A stretch of DNA of 64,000 bases from Budvicia diplopodorum (GCF_009800925.1 NZ_WOYF01000017.1:1-64000), one strand, 5' to 3'. Counted from the first letter of the stretch, positions 21,452 to 30,666 are shown. Numbers and translations: made by a program. The notes: a model not told the origin generated them from the sequence alone.

Positions 21452-21537
21452 GCGATGGTGGCGGAATTGGTAGACGCGCTAGCTTCAGGTGTTAGTGTCC
21501 TTTGGATGTGAGGGTTCGAGTCCCTCCCTTCGCACCA
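21452..21537 (+). tRNA. leuT: tRNA-Leu (CAG)
   Basis: 86 nt class II tRNA with a long variable arm (GTCC..GGAT). Anticodon loop TTCAGGT (CAG). CCA encoded. The acceptor stem GCGATGG/CCTTCGC has a U-U mismatch at the 5-68 position; E. coli leuT also has a mismatch at this pair (A-C). Third in the operon. Confidence 0.96.
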
Positions 21538-21598
21538 CACAAATTTTTGATTCCGGCAGTTGCGAACGTTAGTAGTTAAGAAGTAAAGAAGTACATTT

Positions 21599-21675
21599 CG
21601 GCGAGTAGCGCAGCTTGGTAGCGCAACTGGTTTGGGACCAGTGGGTCGGAGGTTCGAATCCTCTCTCGCCGACCA
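21599..21675 (+). tRNA. proM: tRNA-Pro (TGG)
   Basis: 77 nt, matching E. coli proM. Anticodon loop TTTGGGA (TGG), acceptor CGGCGAG/CTCGCCG, discriminator A, CCA encoded. Last tRNA of the operon. Its T-arm 3' strand, acceptor 3' strand and CCA are part of the 71-bp sequence repeated at 21820. Confidence 0.97.
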
Positions 21676-21727
21676 ATTTTAGAAAACCTGCTTTTAAGCA
21701 GGTTTTTTTACGCCCAAAGTTTAAGAG
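21657..21727 (+). repeat. Direct repeat copy A: tRNA-Pro 3' end plus terminator
   Basis: Covers the last 19 bases of tRNA-Pro, its terminator and the sequence CGCCCAAAGTTTAAGAG. Copy B at 21820-21890 is the same length (71 bp) and differs only at a few positions. The tRNA portion is identical. Confidence 0.9.
21683..21709 (+). terminator. First terminator of the tRNA operon
   Basis: An 11-bp stem (ACCTGCTT/AAGCAGGT with A/T extension) followed by seven T, 8 bp after the CCA of tRNA-Pro. Confidence 0.9.
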
Positions 21728-21733
21728 GATGAG

Positions 21734-21815
21734 AACCTCCGAAGGAGGTTTGAGCCGAGCGAAGCGAGACAACGTTGCTTTAGCAACGGCCCGTAAGGGC
21801 GAATCACGCAGTGAT
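21734..21815 (+). other. Chain of small perfect hairpins between the tRNA-Pro repeat copies
   Basis: At least four perfect mini-hairpins lie almost end to end: 21734-21750 (7-bp stem, GAA loop), 21773-21788 (6-bp, TTTA loop), 21789-21800 (GCCC/GGGC, GTAA loop) and 21803-21815 (ATCAC/GTGAT, GCA loop). A weak fifth (GAGCGAAGCGAG) lies near 21757-21768. No coding potential was seen. It may be a processed RNA spacer or a mobile repeat unit. Confidence 0.6.
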
Positions 21816-21819
21816 GAGT

Positions 21820-21890
21820 AATCCTCTCTCGCCGACCAATTTTAAGAAACCTGCTTTTAAGCAGGCTTTTTTACGCCTAAAGTTTAAGAG
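21820..21890 (+). repeat. Direct repeat copy B: partial tRNA-Pro 3' end plus second terminator
   Basis: Contains a second copy of the tRNA-Pro 3' end (T-stem 3' strand, CTCGCCG acceptor strand, ACCA) without the rest of the tRNA, then a second terminator and the shared AAGTTTAAGAG tail. It lies 163 bp downstream of copy A. Confidence 0.9.
21850..21872 (+). terminator. Second terminator of the tRNA-Pro repeat unit
   Basis: A CCTGCTT/AAGCAGG stem followed by CTTTTTT, the repeated counterpart of the terminator at 21683-21709. Confidence 0.8.
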
Positions 21891-21912
21891 TAAATGCAGC
21901 CTTCCATCTTTT

Positions 21913-22284
21913 TTATCTAATTATCCATGTATTTTTAATATAAAGCATGCTCGCCAACGCTCCGCAGTGAATTATCACAGTAAGCCAGTAAACTAGCTGA
22001 AATTCAGTTTTTTTGGTTTTGTGATGAAGCATTCGCTGGGCAAATAGTGCACCAGGCCATCCGCAAAATAATCCGAATACAAGCAATGTGCTTTCTTTTA
22101 TACGCCAATGATTTTTTTGGGCGGCTGACTTATCTTTCATGTAGAGCAGGAATGTAATGATGCTAACTATTACATACACCGCCATAACGCTCATCGGCAA
22201 CCATTTTAAAGAGACGGCAAATGCAATAAAGTAGAAAAACAGCGTAATAAATAGAAGTGCTATCAAGTTCAATTTGTTATTCAA
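21913..22284 (-). CDS. DUF1294 small inner-membrane protein
   Basis: 123 residues with about four hydrophobic segments. The DUF1294 signature is clear: YMKDKSAAQKNHWRIKES, LLVFGLFCGWPGALFAQRMLHHKTKK and F-x-L-x-YWLTVIIHC. Some family members carry an N-terminal cold-shock domain; this one does not. The function is unknown. The start is TTG 22284 with a strong AAGGAG 8 nt upstream. It is alone on its strand, between the tRNA operon and glmZ. Confidence 0.85.
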   Translation of the reverse strand: MNNKLNLIALLFITLFFYFIAFAVSLKWLPMSVMAVYVIVSIITFLLYMKDKSAAQKNHWRIKESTLLVFGLFCGWPGALFAQRMLHHKTKKTEFQLVYWLTVIIHCGALASMLYIKNTWIIR

Positions 22285-22323
22285 GCACGCGGCTCCTTGC
22301 GGGTATTGTTTTTACGTGGCTAC

Positions 22324-22435
22324 TGTCGCTGATTTTAGATGTTTTATGCAGGTTTGTCGTTGCTCAAAGACATTTAATTATCTGATTTAAAATGAATAAA
22401 TCGCATTTATCTTTTATTGTCTCTAAACAGAGACG
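22324..22435 (+). promoter_or_regulatory. Three GlrR-type activator sites upstream of glmZ
   Basis: Three TGTC-N10-GACA-like elements: 22324-22341 (second half GATG), 22355-22372 (perfect GACA) and 22418-22435 (GACG). Their starts are 31 and 63 bp apart, close to whole helical turns, and 130-245 bp upstream of the sigma-54 promoter. GlrR is the known sigma-54 activator of glmY/glmZ in Enterobacteriaceae. Binding here is inferred from this pattern. Confidence 0.7.
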
Positions 22436-22565
22436 TTTTATTTATGATGATGGTATTTGAATAGGTCTTCGCTATATATTTTATTTGGCAGACAGAATAA
22501 TAATTATATTTTAATAATTAGTAAGTTACGTTTTTTATATGGAAGTTTAACGACGAAGTGCCAAA

Positions 22566-22583
22566 GTTGGCACGATGAATGCA
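22566..22583 (+). promoter_or_regulatory. Sigma-54 promoter of glmZ
   Basis: TTGGCACG with GG at 22569-22570 (-24) and ATGCA with GC at 22581-22582 (-12), the strict 12-bp register. Transcription is expected at 22594-22595, exactly where the GlmZ-like sequence begins. Confidence 0.88.
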
Positions 22584-22594
22584 ATATCTAAAGA

Positions 22595-22807
22595 GTAGAT
22601 GCTCATTCACCTATTTATGATAGCTGGTTTAAGGACCGCTTCATAAGCTAACCGAATGATGCAGAGCCGAGTAATGGTGTCTATCGTCTAACTTATGATG
22701 ACATTGTCATCAAACATCAGACATAACGTTGAGTGAGACACCACAATGTTGTCCTTTGACCTAATTTTTTTTCTCACACTTGCCCGTCTAGGCAAGTGTT
22801 TTTTTTT
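22595..22807 (+). ncRNA. glmZ: Small regulatory RNA GlmZ
   Basis: Hfq-dependent sRNA that activates glmS translation when glucosamine-6-P is low. It is cleaved by RNase E with the adaptor RapZ and protected by its decoy GlmY. About 213 nt. The 5' end GTAGATGCTCATTC, the central ATGATGCAGAGCCG and the pairing/processing region AACGTTGAGTGA...CACCACAATGTTGTC align with E. coli GlmZ. It ends in a terminator with stem ACACTTGCC/GGCAAGTGT (22776-22799) and nine T. The position beside hemY is also as in E. coli. The transcript converges on the hem operon. Confidence 0.92.
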
Positions 22808-22870
22808 GCCTAAAAATTGCCATACGGTAATTCAAGGGCAAAAGGAGAGAAGGGGCGGAAGGGGAAATAG

Positions 22871-22904
22871 AAGCGGGCTTTCTGTATGTGTATGAAGCCC
22901 GCTT
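22871..22904. terminator. Hairpin between glmZ and hemY
   Basis: A 10-bp inverted repeat AAGCGGGCTT / AAGCCCGCTT with a 14-nt loop, 22 bp beyond the hemY stop. A T5 run follows on the plus strand; on the minus strand the tail is weaker. It probably terminates hemY and any glmZ read-through. Confidence 0.7.
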
Positions 22905-22925
22905 TTTGTGGTATTTAAGACTCGG

Positions 22926-24107
22926 TTATTTCAGCGTTAAAGCCAGCCCCTGACGGCGCATCTGGGCTGCTTCCTGTGGGTGATTAAGCTTGTCATAGGT
23001 ATCAGCCAGTAATGCGTAGTCATGAGCATCCGGGCGCTGTTTAATGGCCTCAAGCAATACATGATTAGCCTGTTCCCATTCACCGTGCTGCATAAGCAGC
23101 TGGCCTAGTGTGCTATTCAGTAATGGGGTTGAACCGTGTTCATTAATTTGTAACCGAAGCTCTTTTTCTAACGGTTCAGGATTCCCTGACATAAGCTTTG
23201 GCATTAGCCGAATCAGTTTTTCATCGTACTGACGTTTTAGGCTATCTAGAATGATCTTTTGTGCCTGTTCGTTGTCATCGCAGGCAATAAAGTGGTCTGC
23301 TAGCTCAATTTGTAACGCATGATTATTGCGTACCTTACGCGGCTGGTCTTTCCACCATTGGCTTAGGCCTTCACTGCCTCCATCGGACATAGCCTGATTC
23401 ATCAATCCTACGTAAGCCTGAGTTCGCAGAGTTTCCAGCGTATCTTCATCATAGAGCTTGGCTTTTTCGATTGAAGGTAAAATGTCGAGCAGTGAGGCAT
23501 AGCCGCCCGTTTTTAAGTAGGCTTGCTGTGCCAGACGCAGGACTTCCGGATGACGTGGAGCGTCATTTAATATCTGGTCAACGCCGTGGCGTGCAGCGTG
23601 ATATTCACCCTGAGCCAGCTGAATACGAACTCGAGTGATGTCGACCGGTAGCTGATCGGTATCAGCCAGTTCAGCTGCGCGGCTTAAGTAATCATTGATG
23701 CGCTGAGTCTCGCCGTTTTGTTGGGCTGCCTCGGCGGCCAGAAGGTAGTTAACCACCGGCTGTTCTGCATGGTCTGCGTTGCGGGTCAGCAGTTTTTCTA
23801 CCTGAGAAAAATCACCTTCTGCCAGCTTAAGCATTGCTGCTCGCGTTTGTTTACGAGCGCGAGTGCTCTTGCGCCCGACAAACCAGCCCTTGGTTCGGGC
23901 GCTGGTATGAAATACCCTTCGTAATATCCATTCAACGCAGAACAGCACGATAAATAACAGGGAAACGATAATTGCCAGCCCGGTTACGCTCATTTTAATG
24001 TCGTAATTATCGGTCTGAATGAGTACTGAACCCTGATGGCCTGCAAATATAGGCCCTACAGCGATCCCCGCCACTAATATGGCCAGTAAAAAGAGTATGC
24101 GTAGCAT
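22926..24107 (-). CDS. hemY: HemY, heme-biosynthesis-associated TPR membrane protein
   Basis: 393 residues. Two N-terminal membrane helices (about 1-22 and 40-62), then a basic linker (SARTKGWFVGRKSTRARKQTR) and a long TPR-like helical region (NYLLAAEAAQQNGE, HPEVLRLAQQAYLKTG, LGQLLMQHGEWEQA). The family's molecular role is not settled; it is thought to act late in heme synthesis or as an inner-membrane scaffold. Last gene of hemCDXY, starting 1 bp after hemX. Confidence 0.95.
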   Translation of the reverse strand: MLRILFLLAILVAGIAVGPIFAGHQGSVLIQTDNYDIKMSVTGLAIIVSLLFIVLFCVEWILRRVFHTSARTKGWFVGRKSTRARKQTRAAMLKLAEGDFSQVEKLLTRNADHAEQPVVNYLLAAEAAQQNGETQRINDYLSRAAELADTDQLPVDITRVRIQLAQGEYHAARHGVDQILNDAPRHPEVLRLAQQAYLKTGGYASLLDILPSIEKAKLYDEDTLETLRTQAYVGLMNQAMSDGGSEGLSQWWKDQPRKVRNNHALQIELADHFIACDDNEQAQKIILDSLKRQYDEKLIRLMPKLMSGNPEPLEKELRLQINEHGSTPLLNSTLGQLLMQHGEWEQANHVLLEAIKQRPDAHDYALLADTYDKLNHPQEAAQMRRQGLALTLK

Positions 24108-24108
24108 A

Positions 24109-25287
24109 TTAGCCCTCCTTATTACTGGTTGCCGATGGCGCAGGTGCTGGTTCTTGTATCACCATATTGCGCATGCGGCTCTGAGTGACTTTGTTCAACA
24201 GCTCTAAGCTCTTTAGCTCTTTTGGTAAATCAAAGCTGATTGACTCTTGACTTAGATCGTCGAGCTGTTCAAGGAATGCTTTAGTTGAAGAGTGGTCAGG
24301 ATCGAAATAAGCCCTTACCCAGGTCGATACACTTTCCAGCGACTGCTTGTAAATATCGCCCTGATGGCGGGAAACTGCGCGGGCAGCAATCAGCAGTTTT
24401 AGCCTGAGGTTTTCTCTTAAATACGTGTCTTGGTCTGGCGTTAACAGTGGGCTGGTCAGCTCATTTTCCGGGACGTCACGCGAGCGAATGGTGATAAACT
24501 CAGACATAAAGTTATGCCAGCTCTTTTCTAAATTCTGGCGCCAGTCTTTTAGCTCTCCGCTGACTTCCGTGCTCTCTTTATCCATCGGCGTATTGTCCCA
24601 GTCGGTGCTGGCTGATGGAAGGTTCATCACCTGATCGGATAGCTCATTTAGCTTCAGGGCAATACCGTCAAAATCGATCTGGCTGATGGTTGAAATAGCG
24701 CTAATGTCTTGAATAATAGCCTGACGAACTTCATTCAGGCTTGGGTCTCTTAGCTCTGCCAATGAATCATCGGCGCTTTTAAGCAGGCTTTCCGCCGTCG
24801 GGATATCTTGTTCATTCCACAGCTTGCGGGCGGCTAATTTCACTAAGTAATCAGCCTCGGACAATCGCCAAATCTTAGTATCGCTGTTAGAGATAGCCGT
24901 AATCTTGGTTTGTAATTCCTGTAGGCGAGATTCCTGAGCTTTTAACACATCGCTTTGCTCTGCCATTTTCTGTTCAGCGCTTTTTAATAACTCAGACTGC
25001 TGATTCACTGATGTTGCAAAACGGTCTTTTTCCTGTGACTGGCCAGTTTTAAGCTCATCTATCTGGGACTGTAACTTCTGGATGATTGCCTGCTGGGATG
25101 CTGCCTGTTGATGGCCGTGATAGTACATTCCGCCACCAAGCGCGATGACTAAAACGATGGCGATAGCGCCCAGAGCCATGCCGGAACGGCCGCCCTGTTT
25201 TATTTTAGGAGCTGTGGTTTCTATTTTTTTTTCAGCTGAAGCTTTTTTTTGCTCAACTGGTGCTGATGGGGTCGTTGAATCCGTCAT
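24109..25287 (-). CDS. hemX: HemX, uroporphyrinogen-III C-methyltransferase-like membrane protein
   Basis: 392 residues. A Lys/Ala-rich cytoplasmic N-terminus, a single membrane helix at about 36-55 (MALGAIAIVLVIALGGGMYY), a coiled coil (about 63-135) and a helical periplasmic domain. Annotated historically as a methyltransferase, but the family lacks a recognisable SAM site, and none is seen here. It lies between hemD and hemY in the hem operon. Confidence 0.94.
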   Translation of the reverse strand: MTDSTTPSAPVEQKKASAEKKIETTAPKIKQGGRSGMALGAIAIVLVIALGGGMYYHGHQQAASQQAIIQKLQSQIDELKTGQSQEKDRFATSVNQQSELLKSAEQKMAEQSDVLKAQESRLQELQTKITAISNSDTKIWRLSEADYLVKLAARKLWNEQDIPTAESLLKSADDSLAELRDPSLNEVRQAIIQDISAISTISQIDFDGIALKLNELSDQVMNLPSASTDWDNTPMDKESTEVSGELKDWRQNLEKSWHNFMSEFITIRSRDVPENELTSPLLTPDQDTYLRENLRLKLLIAARAVSRHQGDIYKQSLESVSTWVRAYFDPDHSSTKAFLEQLDDLSQESISFDLPKELKSLELLNKVTQSRMRNMVIQEPAPAPSATSNKEG

Positions 25288-25304
25288 CTTGGCACATCCC
25301 GTAG

Positions 25305-26048
25305 TTAAATTTGTTGTAGTGCGCGAAACAGCGCATCATTATCGGCATTATCTGCAATTTGGCATTGCTTCCAGCCTAACGCCAGAGCGTTAGCGGCAAG
25401 TCGTTCACTGACAACGACTAAATGGCAATTTAATAGCCACTGTCGATAGTTTACAGGAACGAGATCGTACAGCTGTTGTAACATTTCTCCACTGGTCATT
25501 ACCAGCTTATCAACGTTGAGTTTTTGCCAACGCTGGCAAAGCGCTCCACCATCATAATTTATCATATTGCGTTGATAACATTCGCAGAAGGTCACGTCAG
25601 CGCCGAGTTTGTGTAGCGCTTCGGCTAAAAATTCACGGCCGCCATTCCCGCGCAATATAAGAACCTTCTTACCGGCAACCTGCTGTAATTGGGGTAATTT
25701 TAGCAGTTCCTCGCTGGTTTCGCGACCTTGGGGATAACCAACGGGATACGGTATGTGTGTTTTTAGTATAGAAGCGGTTTTATAACCGATGGCTAAATAG
25801 TTAACATTAGCTGGCCATGAATTATTTTCTAACGCTAACTGATGCTGTGCATTGTGCACGGCATGTTGAGATGCCGCAATCACGATATCTTCAGGATTCA
25901 GCGCCGCCAGATACCTTGGTAGCTTATTCAGGTCATTACCCGGCCCGAATGTGATCAATGGAGTATGGTAAGCGTCCATGCCTTGCTCAATGAGTTGTTG
26001 GACCAATAGCTCTCCGAAAGGGGACGGACGGGTTACCAGAATACTCAT
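25305..26048 (-). CDS. hemD: Uroporphyrinogen-III synthase
   Basis: Closes hydroxymethylbilane with inversion of ring D to give uroporphyrinogen III. 247 residues, two-domain HemD fold. Recognisable pieces: N-terminal [17 protein letters not shown], the middle TLIYPVG-like segment [35 protein letters not shown], and [10 protein letters not shown] near the C-terminal third. The start overlaps the hemC stop by 4 bp. Confidence 0.95.
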   Translation of the reverse strand: MSILVTRPSPFGELLVQQLIEQGMDAYHTPLITFGPGNDLNKLPRYLAALNPEDIVIAASQHAVHNAQHQLALENNSWPANVNYLAIGYKTASILKTHIPYPVGYPQGRETSEELLKLPQLQQVAGKKVLILRGNGGREFLAEALHKLGADVTFCECYQRNMINYDGGALCQRWQKLNVDKLVMTSGEMLQQLYDLVPVNYRQWLLNCHLVVVSERLAANALALGWKQCQIADNADNDALFRALQQI

Positions 26049-26986
26049 TGTGGCGTGTAATCTTTATAGACGTTGTGCAAAATAACGTCTGCGCCCTGCG
26101 CTAAGAGTTCTTCAGCCAGTTCGACACCCATTTTTTCTGCATTCTCAGCCAAACCACGGCGTTCTCCGTGGATAATTTGGCTACCGTCCGGTGCGCCCAC
26201 CAACGCTCTTAGCCATAAAATATCGCCTTCCAGTTCAGCATAGCTGCCAATCGGAACCTGACAGCCGCCTTCCAGACGAGCATTCATTGCCCGCTCCGCC
26301 AGCACTCTAATTTGAGTGGTTATGTCATTGAGCGGAGCCAGAAGTTCGCGGGTTCGGCGATCGTCCAGACGGCATTCGATACCAACGGCACCCTGACCAA
26401 CGGCCGGCAATGACTCTTCTGGCGTCATATAGGCACTAATTCGTGCTTCAAGCTTCAGCCGTTTTAAGCCCGCGGCGGCTAAAATGATGGCGTCATAGTT
26501 ACCGCTATCGAGTTTGCCTAAACGGGTGCCGACGTTTCCGCGCAGATCTATAATCGTTAAATCAGGGCGACGGGCCCTTAGTTGGCACTGGCGACGCAGG
26601 CTTGACGTTCCTACAATGCTACCTGCAGGTAGCTCATCTAACGAGCTAAAATTATTGGAAACAAAGGCATCGCGGGGATCTTCTCGTTCACAAATGGTCA
26701 CCAAGCCTAACCCATCAGGAAATGCAACGGGAACGTCTTTCATGGAGTGAACGGCGATATCGGCCCGCCCTTCCAGCATCGCGACTTCAAGCTCTTTAAC
26801 AAATAGGCCCTTACCGCCAACCTTGGCGAGCGGGGTATCTAAAATAATGTCGCCTTTAGTGACCATCGTTACCAGTTCCACAGTCAGGCCCGGATGGCAC
26901 TCAAGTAAACGATCCCGAACGTAATGCGCTTGCCATAAGGCTAAGGGGCTTTGGCGGGTAGCGATGCGGATAATTTCGTTAGACAT
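26045..26986 (-). CDS. hemC: Porphobilinogen deaminase (hydroxymethylbilane synthase)
   Basis: Polymerises four porphobilinogens on its dipyrromethane cofactor. 313 residues, E. coli length. The cofactor Cys is C242 in [16 protein letters not shown]; the catalytic Asp is in HSMKDVP (about D84), and the substrate-binding arginines are in [18 protein letters not shown]. First gene of hemCDXY, divergent from cyaA across 354 bp. AAAGG lies about 11 nt before the ATG. Confidence 0.97.
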   Translation of the reverse strand: MSNEIIRIATRQSPLALWQAHYVRDRLLECHPGLTVELVTMVTKGDIILDTPLAKVGGKGLFVKELEVAMLEGRADIAVHSMKDVPVAFPDGLGLVTICEREDPRDAFVSNNFSSLDELPAGSIVGTSSLRRQCQLRARRPDLTIIDLRGNVGTRLGKLDSGNYDAIILAAAGLKRLKLEARISAYMTPEESLPAVGQGAVGIECRLDDRRTRELLAPLNDITTQIRVLAERAMNARLEGGCQVPIGSYAELEGDILWLRALVGAPDGSQIIHGERRGLAENAEKMGVELAEELLAQGADVILHNVYKDYTPQ

Positions 26987-27340
26987 ACTTTATTATTACC
27001 TTTTTATTATATCGGGCCATTCTATCAGTTGGTATCTTGAGTGTCAGCGTGCAGAATTATTATCACTATTTTTGAACGCGTCGAATCTGTTCAGCGTTGC
27101 TGAAATTATTTATTATTCAGCAGCAAAGTATTCTTCCTACTTATTATGCCGTATTGATCTCGCCAAGAAATAGGGCTGGAGCGGTGTGAGTACTCTCTCA
27201 ATACCTTTACGACAAGCGCGCAAGGTGTTAAATTGATCACGTTTCTGGCAATCAGTTGTAGATAGTTTCAGCTATTTAAGCATGTACCCAGAATGTAGTT
27301 CCTTTAATCACCGTAGGAATTAATAATCAGGCAAATCGTC
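26987..27340. promoter_or_regulatory. hemC-cyaA divergent regulatory region with CRP site
   Basis: 354 bp without a gene. A CRP site TGTTA-N6-TCACG at 27226-27241 lies in the same context as the known E. coli cyaA P2 operator (AGGTGTTAAATTGATCACG), where cAMP-CRP represses cyaA. No other element was pinned down. The hemC promoter must also lie here. Confidence 0.7.
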
Positions 27341-29896
27341 TTGCATCTTAATATGACTTTATTAAAGCAGCGGTTAGATGCGTTAAATCAATTACGTATC
27401 AATCGTGCTATGGCGAATATGGGATCCGCTTTTCAGCAGGTGTACACGCTGCTGCCCATTTTTTTACATTACCATCACCCCAAAATGCCTGGTTATCAGG
27501 ATGGTATTGTTCCTCACGGTATTTGTCTTTACTCTCCTAACGATGCTCAGCGCCAATATTTAGTCGATTTTTGTCAAGCCACCGATATCCCTGTCAGTAC
27601 TCATGCCGCTCAGGCCTTGCCGATTACCGGCGTTTATTGTATGGGTAGTACTTCCTCTGTCGGGCAAAGTATGTCTTCTGACCTTGATATTTGGATCTGT
27701 CATCAGTCTTGGTTAAACGGCAATGAACGCACTATTTTGCAGGCAAAATGTATTTTGCTTGAGCAATGGGCAGCGTCTCTCGGGATTGAGGTTAATTTCT
27801 TCCTGATTGATGAAAACCGTTTCCGTCAGAATCAAAGCGGTAAGTTAGACAGTGAAGACTGCGGTTCTACACTGCATATTTTGTTATTAGATGAGTTTTA
27901 CCGCAGCGCAGTGAGACTGGCCGGTAAACCTCTGCTATGGAACGTGGTTCCTGACGAACAAGAAATGAATTACGAGGAGTACGTTTCCGGGCTTTGTGCT
28001 CAGGGCAGACTTAAGCGTGATGAATGGATTGATTTAGGCGGGCTGGGTTCTCTATCTGCCGAAGAGTATTTTGGTGCCAGCCTGTGGCAGCTATATAAAA
28101 GCATCGATTCCCCCTATAAAGCGGTGTTAAAAACGCTGCTGCTTGAAACTTATTCTTGGGAATATCCGCAGGCTCAGCTGTTGGCAATAGAAATAAAAAG
28201 AAGACTGCACAACGGCGAGCTCGACGCTTTCAACCTTGACGCTTATTACATGATGCTGGAAAGGGTAACGGTTTATTTACAGGCTATCGGTGATGATGCC
28301 CGGCTTGATTTAGTTCGTCGCTGTTTCTATCTAAAAGTTTGTGAACGCCTGTCTGAACAGGCTGAAACCATCCCGGCTCAGGGTAACTGGCGTCGGGAAA
28401 CTCTAAGCCAGTTAGTGATTGAATGGGGCTGGGATCGGGATCGAATTAAAATTTTGGATAACCGGGCCCACTGGAAAATTGAACGAGTGCGGGAAGCAAA
28501 TAACGAACTGCTGGATGCGCTGATGCAGAGCTACCGTAATCTGATTCGTTTTGCCCGCCGTAATAACTTAAGCGTGAGTGCCAGCCCTCAGGATATTGGG
28601 GTTTTGACCCGCAAACTCTACGCCGCGTTTGAAGCGCTACCGGGCAAAGTCACGCTGGTTAACCCTCAGATATCGCCTGACCTGTCAGAACAAAACTTGA
28701 CGTTTATTCAGGTGCCGGTGGATCGCGCTAACCGGGCCGGATGGTACTTATATAATCAGGCTCCCACCGTCGATGCTATCATTGGCCATCAGCCGCTAGA
28801 ATATAACCGTTATCTGAGTAAGCTTGTTGCGTGGTCCTACTTTAACGGCCTGCTGACGCCAAATACTCAACTGCACGTTAAGAATAGCCACCACTGTAGT
28901 ACTGAAAAGCTACAGGCTTTCGTGGCGGATATTGCAAAACATTTTCCGTTAAGAGTGCCCGCCTCAACGCCAAAAGCCTTGTACAGCCCTTGTGAAATCC
29001 GCCACTTGGCGCTTATCGTCAATCTTGAAAGCGATCCGACCGCTTCTCTTTTGGAAGAGACTCAGCCGTTTGACCTGGGTAAGTTAGACGTATTCAGCTT
29101 CGGTAAGCAGGAGCAGTGCCTGATTGGCAGCGTTGATTTGCTCTATCGTAACTCATGGAATGAAGTGCGTACGCTTCACTTTACCGGTAGTCAGGCCGTG
29201 CTCGATGCGCTCAAAACTATTTTGGGCAAGATGCATCAGGACGCCAGACCGCCTGAATCGGTTGACGTTTTCTGTTATAGCGAGCATCTGCGCGGATTAA
29301 TCCAGACCCGTTTGCAACAGCTGGTGTCCGAATGCATTAGCCTGCGGTTATCCAGCACCCGTCAGGAATCCCATCGCTTTAAGGCGTTGAGAATTGCCGG
29401 CCAGACCTGGGGGCTGTTTTTTGAACGCTTAAGCGTATCGGTGCAAAAGCTAGAGAATGCTGTGGAATTCTACGGCGCTATTTCTAATAACAAATTAAAC
29501 GGTATTCCTATCCAGCTGAATGCGGAACAAGACCACTTGCCGCAGATTATTGACGGTTCAGCCAGTGAAGGTATTATCCAGTTTTTCTTTGAGAGTGCCG
29601 ATAAGGGCTTCAATATCTATATTCTTGATGAGCTCAATCGGGTTGAAGTCTATTTGAACTGCCAAGGGGGAATTGACGAACTGGTGTGTGATGTTAGCCG
29701 TTTTTATGCCTCGTCGCATGAGCGCTTTACCTACGGTTCCGGATCCGTCAATTTCAATCTACCGCAGTTTTACCAAATTGTTCAGGTTGATGATGAAGCC
29801 AGTATCATTCCATTTAATAGTCATTCAATTTCACCGCTGAGCAGCCCTTCGGTTCCCATCACCAAAAAAGATATTGTGCTAAGCCACACCTTTTGA
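27341..29896 (+). CDS. cyaA: Adenylate cyclase (class I)
   Basis: Makes cAMP from ATP and so controls CRP-dependent catabolite repression. 851 residues (E. coli 848). The N-terminal catalytic domain has [20 protein letters not shown] (about 102-121) with the metal-binding Asp pair and FFLIDENRF. The C-terminal half mediates regulation by phosphorylated EIIA-Glc. The start is TTG 27341, equivalent to the poor TTG start of E. coli cyaA ([11 protein letters not shown] follows at the same offset). An ATG four codons later is possible. The extreme C-terminus diverges from E. coli. Confidence 0.97.
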   Translation: MHLNMTLLKQRLDALNQLRINRAMANMGSAFQQVYTLLPIFLHYHHPKMPGYQDGIVPHGICLYSPNDAQRQYLVDFCQATDIPVSTHAAQALPITGVYCMGSTSSVGQSMSSDLDIWICHQSWLNGNERTILQAKCILLEQWAASLGIEVNFFLIDENRFRQNQSGKLDSEDCGSTLHILLLDEFYRSAVRLAGKPLLWNVVPDEQEMNYEEYVSGLCAQGRLKRDEWIDLGGLGSLSAEEYFGASLWQLYKSIDSPYKAVLKTLLLETYSWEYPQAQLLAIEIKRRLHNGELDAFNLDAYYMMLERVTVYLQAIGDDARLDLVRRCFYLKVCERLSEQAETIPAQGNWRRETLSQLVIEWGWDRDRIKILDNRAHWKIERVREANNELLDALMQSYRNLIRFARRNNLSVSASPQDIGVLTRKLYAAFEALPGKVTLVNPQISPDLSEQNLTFIQVPVDRANRAGWYLYNQAPTVDAIIGHQPLEYNRYLSKLVAWSYFNGLLTPNTQLHVKNSHHCSTEKLQAFVADIAKHFPLRVPASTPKALYSPCEIRHLALIVNLESDPTASLLEETQPFDLGKLDVFSFGKQEQCLIGSVDLLYRNSWNEVRTLHFTGSQAVLDALKTILGKMHQDARPPESVDVFCYSEHLRGLIQTRLQQLVSECISLRLSSTRQESHRFKALRIAGQTWGLFFERLSVSVQKLENAVEFYGAISNNKLNGIPIQLNAEQDHLPQIIDGSASEGIIQFFFESADKGFNIYILDELNRVEVYLNCQGGIDELVCDVSRFYASSHERFTYGSGSVNFNLPQFYQIVQVDDEASIIPFNSHSISPLSSPSVPITKKDIVLSHTF

Positions 29897-29924
29897 TGAA
29901 TTTCTCCGTGGGCTAAAGATAACG

Positions 29925-29963
29925 AGGCCGGAACGCGACATAACGCTCCGGCCTTGCTTTTTT
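29925..29963 (+). terminator. cyaA terminator
   Basis: Stem AGGCCGGA/TCCGGCCT (29925-29932 with 29947-29954) plus an inner CG pair, followed by TGCTTTTTT. It lies between convergent cyaA and cyaY. Confidence 0.85.
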
Positions 29964-29979
29964 ACCAGCGGAATAAAAT

Positions 29980-30303
29980 TTATTTCAACAGTGAAACGTC
30001 TTCACCTGACTGCTGAGTGCAAGCTTTCGAGAGTATGGATAAGAATTCTTGCCCACTGCGATCGCAATACCAAGAACCGTCACGGTAATCAAAATGATAC
30101 CCACCGCTTTTGGTTGCTAGCCATATCTGTCGCATAGATTCTTGTTTGTTAATAATAATTTTACTTCCATTTTCAAAGGAAAGTGACATGACTCCACCGT
30201 TGGTTTCATAGTCAATATCAGCGTCACTATCAATATTATCGATGGCTTGTTCGATATAGAGCATCAACTTATCGGACAGTTGATGAAATTCAGTATCATT
30301 CAT
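29980..30303 (-). CDS. cyaY: Frataxin-like iron-binding protein
   Basis: Bacterial frataxin that modulates Fe-S cluster assembly by IscS/IscU. 107 residues, typical length. An acidic first helix ([23 protein letters not shown]) supplies iron ligands, and the beta-sheet has [14 protein letters not shown] and [14 protein letters not shown]. It converges with cyaA and diverges from lptM, the E. coli order. Confidence 0.95.
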   Translation of the reverse strand: MNDTEFHQLSDKLMLYIEQAIDNIDSDADIDYETNGGVMSLSFENGSKIIINKQESMRQIWLATKSGGYHFDYRDGSWYCDRSGQEFLSILSKACTQQSGEDVSLLK

Positions 30304-30360
30304 AGTCAGAATTCCTATTGCATTTCGCGATCTAGCTGCGATTATAGAGGGCTAAACAAA

Positions 30361-30564
30361 ATGAATCACAGGCTTATTTTAATGAATAAAAAATTTCGTT
30401 GCTCATTATTGGTTTTGACCACCCTTTGGTTAGCTGGCTGCGGCTTAAAAGGCCCACTATATATGCCAACGGATGAACCGCCTAAGAAGGAAAAAAAGGT
30501 TGAATCAGTAAAGCCAGCACAGACTGAAAGTAATGCTCAGGCCGAAAGTGACGCCGCTAAATAA
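30361..30564 (+). CDS. lptM: LPS translocon maturation chaperone / small lipoprotein LptM (YifL)
   Basis: 67-residue lipoprotein. Basic n-region, hydrophobic SLLVLTTLWL, lipobox LAGC, then the invariant GCGLKGPLYMP that defines LptM/YifL, and a Lys/Glu/Ser-rich tail. LptM assists oxidative maturation of LptD. ATG 30361 has GAGGG 9 nt upstream; a later ATG at 30382 gives a shorter signal peptide and cannot be excluded. It is followed by lysA and dapF. Confidence 0.85.
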   Translation: MNHRLILMNKKFRCSLLVLTTLWLAGCGLKGPLYMPTDEPPKKEKKVESVKPAQTESNAQAESDAAK

Positions 30565-30666
30565 CAAAAAGACCGGTGAGTGTGGCTTAGGATTAGTCAG
30601 GTAACTTGCGCGATATGAAATCTTGGGCGTTATGCCCGTAGTATAAAACAGATTAGGCAAAGTATT

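Noticed and set aside
21657..21890. Integrated prophage or genomic island at tRNA-Pro
   Set aside because: The duplicated 3' end is att-like, but only 92 bp of hairpin DNA lies between the copies and no integrase or phage gene is present nearby.
21569..21996. ORFs across the tRNA-Pro region on both strands
   Set aside because: They cross tRNA, terminator and hairpin sequence; their repeated peptide (NPLSPTNF-KPAFKQ) only reflects the DNA repeat.
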